Origin: Chryseobacterium ginsenosidimutans
GTDB lineage: Bacteria; Bacteroidota; Bacteroidia; Flavobacteriales; Weeksellaceae
Direction of reading: 5' to 3'
Length of the DNA stretch: 64,000 bases
NCBI RefSeq assembly: GCF_024807225.1
Contig: NZ_JANUCO010000001.1
Coordinates: 2,666,001-2,730,000, forward strand
Shown here one piece after another: positions 59,401-64,000 of the stretch. The notes under the pieces were generated by a model. The model saw only the letters and a list, made by a program, of their open reading frames with translations. It ran no database searches and had not been told where the DNA came from. The stretch's first letter is position 1; every line of letters begins with the position of its first letter. The position numbers and the translations under genes were made by a program.

Positions 59401-60315
59401 ATGGAAAAGAAAGATCATTCTCCTTTGAAAATTTCGTCGATTTCAGAACTTCACCAGATTTTGAGTCTTCCTAAGCCTCTTCATCCGCTGATTAGTCTGG
59501 TTGATAATACGAGTATGAGCGTGAATAAAGAAATGCTCAATCGTAGTTTTGCGCTTGATTTTTATAAAATTTCCTACAAATTCTCAGAGAACGGAAAAAT
59601 AGGATACGGACAAGGCTATTACGATTTCAATGAAGGCGGAATGATGTTTACAGCACCCAATCAGATTTTATTTACAGAAGAAGATGCTGAATATCATGGA
59701 TATACTTTGTTGATGCATCCCGATTTTATCAGGAATTATCCTCTAGCTAAAAACGTAAAAAAATATGGCTTCTTTTCTTACGACACCAATGAAGCGTTGC
59801 ATTTGTCTGATAAAGAGAAGAGTACAGTGGTAGGTTTGTTGAACAATATTCTGGATGAGCTGAATAATGCCATCGATGAAGTGAGCCAAGACGTTATTGT
59901 TTCTTATATTGAAGTGTTGTTGAATTACAGTAATAGATTTTATAAGCGTCAATTTATCACCAGAAAAGCTGTCAACAGTGATTTTCTTTCTAAAATGGAG
60001 GAACTCCTTGATGAATATTTTAACAATCAGGAAACACTCACAAAAGGACTTCCGACGGTAGAATTTCTGGCTTCGGAACTGAATCTTTCAACACATTATT
60101 TAAGTGATATGCTGAGAAACCTGACCGGACAAAACGCGCAGCAACATATTCATGAAAAGCTGATAGAGAAAGCAAAGGAATATCTTACGACTACAAGTTT
60201 TTCTGTGTCGGAAGTGGCTTATCAATTAGGTTTTGAGCATTCTCAGTCTTTCAATAAATTATTCAAAAAGAAAACCAACACTACACCTTTGAGCTATAAG
60301 CAGTCTTTTAACTAA
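59401..60315 (+). CDS. AraC-family transcriptional regulator
   Basis: 304 residues. N-terminal cupin-like sensing part (YKISYKFSENGKIGYGQGYY; PNQILFTEEDAEYHGYTLLM) and a C-terminal double HTH (PTVEFLASELNLSTHYLSDM, FSVSEVAYQLGFEHSQSFNK, KKTNTTPLSYKQSF). Follows the SDR gene; this pairing is frequent, and the regulator probably controls that oxidoreductase (inference). Confidence 0.93.
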   Translation: MEKKDHSPLKISSISELHQILSLPKPLHPLISLVDNTSMSVNKEMLNRSFALDFYKISYKFSENGKIGYGQGYYDFNEGGMMFTAPNQILFTEEDAEYHGYTLLMHPDFIRNYPLAKNVKKYGFFSYDTNEALHLSDKEKSTVVGLLNNILDELNNAIDEVSQDVIVSYIEVLLNYSNRFYKRQFITRKAVNSDFLSKMEELLDEYFNNQETLTKGLPTVEFLASELNLSTHYLSDMLRNLTGQNAQQHIHEKLIEKAKEYLTTTSFSVSEVAYQLGFEHSQSFNKLFKKKTNTTPLSYKQSFN

Positions 60316-60372
60316 TGAAATAAGAGTAGTGATTACTAATTTTATTTGATCGAATATTTTATCTTCATTAAA

Positions 60373-60397
60373 AAAGCATCCGACTTTCGGATGCTTT
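60373..60397 (-). terminator. Hairpin with terminator features on the minus strand
   Basis: 11-bp perfect stem AAAGCATCCGA/TCGGATGCTTT; the T-run lies on the minus-strand side (GCTTTTTTAATG), although no minus-strand gene ends here. Also 58 nt past the AraC stop on the plus strand. Confidence 0.6.
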
Positions 60398-60907
60398 AAT
60401 AAAAAAAAATCAATCTAGATACTCAAAATAGCTTTTGTGATTCCTTGGTCAGAATAGTTTTTTATAATTTAATTAATTCGGTGCTTCTTAATTCAATTTG
60501 CAGCAATAGATTTCCCTTTCGTTGTAATCCAGCAAATTGTTTATGTTAACGTTTAAGATATTTTCTTTAGTTTGGACAGTAAAGCCTGAAAAGTAAGATA
60601 AGGACTAAAATATTTTGTATTCCTGAAATCTATAATATAGGCTATCCAGAAATCTACGGAACTTCAGCGTTGATTTGATTTTTATTCATTTATTTGTGAT
60701 TTTATAATGGCGAAATTATATAATTAATCAGATAAAGACTGTTAAAAAAATATAAAATATTGGTAATAAGAATTGTTTACTAAACTTTATAATCTTTTAT
60801 AATAAAATATAAAGTTTAAATCATTTTTAAGTGAATTTTATTAATCACAGAAAAAATAATTTCACCAATCGAACTTGATTTGGTTGTGAAAATGTAGAAA
60901 AAGTGAA

Positions 60908-61010
60908 GAGATGAAAGAATCTGCTCTTTAGGAGCAGATCCAGTAGATAAATACATCTCATTTTTTTAATTAGACAACAATAAAAAAGCACAGCCGACAA
61001 TGCTGTGCTT
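60908..61010. ncRNA. Candidate structured RNA or double terminator
   Basis: An outer GAGATG/CATCTC stem (about 60908-60958) encloses the hairpin ATCTGCTC-TTTAG-GAGCAGAT; T7 follows on the plus side. A second hairpin AAGCACAGC/GCTGTGCTT (60986-61010) has its T6 on the minus side. No adjacent gene needs these. Strand unknown; tentative. Confidence 0.3.
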
Positions 61011-61180
61011 AAATTTTTATAAATTTAATTGCAATTTCAAAGCTGAAAAAAGCAAAAATTAATTTCATTTCAGATTTATTACATAGTAAATGTAGGAATA
61101 AATTTTTTATCTACCATGAATTAAATGTTAAAATTCACAAGTTACTAACAATTTTTTGTGGATAACTTTTACGAGTCTCT

Positions 61181-61524
61181 TTAGAGTCTGTTTAAATTTA
61201 ATTCAAACATTTCAAAAAGCAGTACTCATTTTTAACGCAAAGATTTAATTCAATAGTACTTATTATGAAGTGAGCAAAGAAGAATCAACAAGTTGATTTG
61301 ATGAAGCGCTGTTTTCACGCTTTGTGAAGCAAATTTTATTTGCCTTTGCTTTCTAAAATAATGCGGAATGTAAATATAATCTTTGCGTTAAAAATAAGAG
61401 TGTATTCCATTTGAAAGAAGCTTAGGTCTTTTGATACAAAACTTTTATTCTAAAGAAAATATAAAAAACTATATTTCAAACAGGGTTACAAAAATTTGTA
61501 ATATAAAATTTAAACAGGCTCTTA
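61181..61524. repeat. MITE-like dispersed element, copy 2 (best preserved)
   Basis: 344 bp with imperfect terminal inverted repeats: left TTAGAGTCTGTTTAAATTTA (61181-61200), right (complement) TAAGAGCCTGTTTAAATTTT (61505-61524), 17 of 20 positions equal. An inner 158-bp unit (61233-61390) is bounded by TAACGCAAAG/CTTTGCGTTA and contains AATCAACAAGTTGATTTGAT. No coding capacity. Copy 1 is at 18709-19035 in opposite orientation. Confidence 0.75.
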
Positions 61525-61541
61525 ATATATTCAAACAAAAA

Positions 61542-61567
61542 AAGAGAGTCATTTTGACTCTCTTCTT
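61542..61567 (-). terminator. uvrA terminator
   Basis: Ten-bp perfect stem AAGAGAGTCA/TGACTCTCTT (61542-61551, 61555-61564) with a T-run on the minus strand, just past the stop at 61571. Confidence 0.88.
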
Positions 61568-61570
61568 ATT

Positions 61571-64000
61571 TTAATTCTCCAGCTTTTCTTTAATATATTT
61601 TGCTGTATGAGATTTTTTATTTTTTGCTAATTCTTCCGGAGTTCCTGTGAAAACAACTTCTCCACCGTATTTTCCGGCTTCAGGACCGATGTCGATCACG
61701 TAATCTGCGGATTTGATGATGTCCGGTTGATGTTCAATAACAATCACAGAATGTCCCAAATCGATCAACGCCTGCAAAGATTTCAATAATTTTTGAATAT
61801 CATGGAAATGCAAACCTGTTGAAGGTTCATCAAAAATAAACAAAGTTTTATCCGTCGTCACACCTTTTACCAGAAATGAAGCCAGTTTTACACGTTGCGC
61901 TTCACCGCCGGAAAGAGTAGAAGAGCTCTGTCCCAACTGCAAATATCCTAAACCAACATCCTGCAAAGGTCTCAGTTTGGTTACAATTTTATCTTCCTTA
62001 TTATCTTTAAAAAACTCCAACGCTTCATCAACCGTCATGTGAAGAATATCCGAAATGTTTTTTTCATCAAATCTTACCTCGAGAATTTCGTTTTTGAAAC
62101 GCGTTCCTTTACAAACCTCGCATTCAAGCTCGATATCTGCCATGAACTGCATCGAAACATTGATGACACCTTCACCTTTACATTCGTCGCATCTTCCGCC
62201 ATCAACGTTGAAAGAGAAATGTTTCGGCTTGTAACCCATCATTTTCGATACTTTCTGTTTGGCAAAAAGATCTCTGATATCGTCATAAGCTTTCAAATAC
62301 GTAACAGGATTCGAACGGGATGATTTTCCGATCGGATTTTGGTCGATCAGTTCAATATGTTTGATGAGCTTTTTAGGAAATTCGACAGAATCGTAATCGC
62401 CTTTTTTTCCACCCATTCCTAATTGAATTTGGATGTCATTCGTAAGAATTTCTTTCATTAAAGTAGATTTTCCACTTCCTGAAACTCCTGAAATTACGAC
62501 CAAACTTTCCAAAGGAACGTCTACATCTACATTTTTAAGGTTGTTTTGACGCGCTCCTTTTATATTGATCCATTCTTTTGCTTTTCTACGCTTTGCAGGA
62601 ACTTCAATTTCCAATCTGCCAGTAAGATATTTTGAAGTTAAAGTATCTGCATTTTTCAGTTCTTTATAATCACCTGAAAAAACCAGTTCACCACCAAGAT
62701 AACCCGCTTCCGGACCAATATCGATGATATAATCTGCAGCTTTCATTACGTCTTCATCGTGTTCTACAACGATTACCGTATTTCCAAGATCGCGGAGATT
62801 TTTTAAAACACCAATTAAATTTTCGGTGTCTCTTGAGTGAAGCCCGATTGAAGGTTCATCCAAAATATAAATAGAACCCACCAAAGAACTTCCCAGACTC
62901 GTCGCCAAGTTAATTCTCTGACTTTCCCCACCCGAAAGCGTGTTTGAAGTTCTGTTCAACGTTAAATATCCCAACCCTACTTTTAATAAAAACTCAATAC
63001 GGGTTGTGATTTCGTATAATAATCTTTTGGCGATTTCCTTATCGTGATCAGACAGTTTTAAGCTGTTGATTAAAGGAAATAATTCATCCAAAGGAAGCTC
63101 GATCATCGACTGGATATTGTATCCGTCAATTTTTACCCAAGTTGTTTCTTCACGTAATCTCAATCCTTCACAAGTCGGACAAAGTGTTTTTCCGCGATAA
63201 CGGGAAAGCATGACACGATATTGAATTTTATATAAATTTTCCTCAAGCATTTTGAAGAAATTATCAACTGATGGGAATGTGCTTTTTCCGTCTCCTTTCC
63301 AAAGATATTTTTTCTGTTCTTTGGTTAATTGATGATAAGGCTTATGAATAGGGAAGTCTTTCGCTTTTTTAATGAAATCTTTCTTCCATTCGCTCATCGT
63401 TTCACCTTTCCATGAAGCAACGGCATCTTCGAAAATCGACAACGTTTTATTCGGAATCACCAAATCTTCATCAATTCCGATCACTTTTCCGTACCCTTCA
63501 CAAGTCGGACAAGCTCCGTAAGGATTATTAAAGCTGAAAAAATGAACGTTGGGTTCCAGAAATTCTATTCCGTCAAGCTCAAATTTATTCGAAAATTCTT
63601 TGGTTTTTCCGGTTTCAGCATCTTTTAATGAACAATATCCGCGACCTTCATAGAAAGCCATCTGAATAGAATCTGCCAAACGCTGTAGGAAACTCTCATC
63701 TTCTTCATAAGAAAAACGGTCGATTACCAGATTGATTTCCATTCCTTTTTCGGGAGTGAAACCGAAGCTTTCTAAATCTTCAATTCCGGCAACGTTTCCA
63801 TTGATTTCCAATCGGGTAAAACCGGCAAGTTTTAAGATATTTAAATTTTCACCAAAATTGGCAGCATCATATTCTAATGGCGCTGTCAATAAAAATGAAG
63901 TATCTTTTTTGGCAGCTTTAATGAAATCTACCACATCCGTTACCGAATCTTTTTTCACTTCTTCACCCGAAACCGGAGAATATGTTTTCCCGATTCTTGC
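61571..64000 (-). CDS. uvrA: Excinuclease ABC subunit A, 5' part beyond window
   Basis: At least 809 residues; the frame stays open to the right edge, so the GTG at 63958 is internal and the first ATP-binding P-loop is off the window. Seen in order: ARIGKTYSPVSGEE, zinc module CPTCEGYGKV, second Cys pair CPTCEGLRLR, signature LSGGESQRINLATSLGS with ILDEPSIGLH, second Walker A ISGVSGSGKST, zinc finger CDECKGEGV...CEVCKGTRF, second signature LSGGEAQRVKLASF and FIFDEPSTGLHF. Damage recognition subunit of nucleotide excision repair. Confidence 0.96.
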   Translation of the reverse strand, partial: ARIGKTYSPVSGEEVKKDSVTDVVDFIKAAKKDTSFLLTAPLEYDAANFGENLNILKLAGFTRLEINGNVAGIEDLESFGFTPEKGMEINLVIDRFSYEEDESFLQRLADSIQMAFYEGRGYCSLKDAETGKTKEFSNKFELDGIEFLEPNVHFFSFNNPYGACPTCEGYGKVIGIDEDLVIPNKTLSIFEDAVASWKGETMSEWKKDFIKKAKDFPIHKPYHQLTKEQKKYLWKGDGKSTFPSVDNFFKMLEENLYKIQYRVMLSRYRGKTLCPTCEGLRLREETTWVKIDGYNIQSMIELPLDELFPLINSLKLSDHDKEIAKRLLYEITTRIEFLLKVGLGYLTLNRTSNTLSGGESQRINLATSLGSSLVGSIYILDEPSIGLHSRDTENLIGVLKNLRDLGNTVIVVEHDEDVMKAADYIIDIGPEAGYLGGELVFSGDYKELKNADTLTSKYLTGRLEIEVPAKRRKAKEWINIKGARQNNLKNVDVDVPLESLVVISGVSGSGKSTLMKEILTNDIQIQLGMGGKKGDYDSVEFPKKLIKHIELIDQNPIGKSSRSNPVTYLKAYDDIRDLFAKQKVSKMMGYKPKHFSFNVDGGRCDECKGEGVINVSMQFMADIELECEVCKGTRFKNEILEVRFDEKNISDILHMTVDEALEFFKDNKEDKIVTKLRPLQDVGLGYLQLGQSSSTLSGGEAQRVKLASFLVKGVTTDKTLFIFDEPSTGLHFHDIQKLLKSLQALIDLGHSVIVIEHQPDIIKSADYVIDIGPEAGKYGGEVVFTGTPEELAKNKKSHTAKYIKEKLEN

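Larger units (their letters stand above)
60316..61570. other. 1.25-kb gene-free region
   Basis: No ORF above about 50 codons looks like protein on either strand. Contains two hairpins that would terminate minus-strand transcripts, a structured stretch near 60908-60960, the MITE-like element and the uvrA terminator. Confidence 0.65.

Noticed and set aside
63958..63960. GTG as the start of uvrA
   Set aside because: The frame continues to the window edge with conserved UvrA sequence (ARIGKTYSPVSGEE).

Overview
The window looks like a chromosomal segment from a member of the Flavobacteriia, most likely Chryseobacterium or a close relative. That placement is inferred from low GC, many Bacteroidota-type TAnnTTTG promoter -7 boxes, type IX secretion (T9SS) sorting domains, SCS/SCN-type lipoboxes and the kinds of genes present. 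It is ordinary core-plus-accessory chromosome. I see no tRNA or rRNA gene, no CRISPR array, no transposase and no phage gene.

Layout. 1-6.4 kb: end of a GH30 glycosidase, a lipoprotein, fabI, a small charged protein, a secreted YadA-head-like protein and a nucleoside phosphorylase. 6.5-11.7 kb: exported proteins (di-haem peroxidase, PhoX-like T9SS cargo, leucine-rich-repeat protein). 12-17.5 kb: housekeeping (SUI1-like factor, gpmI, acyl-ACP desaturase, HAD hydrolase, map, methyltransferase). 17.5-28.7 kb: T9SS protein, SMR exporter, two Crp-type regulators, a LacI/fructokinase pair, era, DoxX, an S9 peptidase and an acetyltransferase. 29-38.4 kb, mostly minus strand: MATE exporter, a sigma-54 response regulator without a DNA-binding domain, YggS, small membrane proteins, DUF72, a copper P-type ATPase with four extra metal-binding modules, an HMA-AraC regulator and a thioesterase. 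38.9-44.2 kb: RNA-binding protein, mannose-lectin-like protein, BlaI/PAP2 and pdhA-pdhC. 44.6-55.9 kb: lolD, L,D-transpeptidase, radC, soluble and membrane pyrophosphatases, aminotransferase, M28 peptidase and small enzymes including endonuclease V. 56-64 kb: HxlR/thiol oxidoreductase divergent pair, VOC protein, SDR/AraC pair, a 1.25-kb gene-free stretch and the 3' part of uvrA.

The most striking global pattern is that ten genes are each broken by one extra base, and every break lies in RGTTTCY (read on one strand) where RGTTCY restores a full-length, family-typical protein. Both strands are affected equally. A shared, sequence-specific consensus error (for example at a modified base) is the simplest explanation, so these genes are probably intact in the organism. 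An eleventh gene shows the opposite indel, a missing base in GATTCC.

The intergenic DNA carries several dispersed repeat families: a ~340-bp MITE-like element with terminal inverted repeats (two copies in opposite orientation), a TTTGTCATTCC inverted-repeat family linked to a second module, a CCGTGAAATCTGTGGGA family, and an 88-bp perfect 8-bp tandem array that supplies the stop codon of a Crp-type gene.
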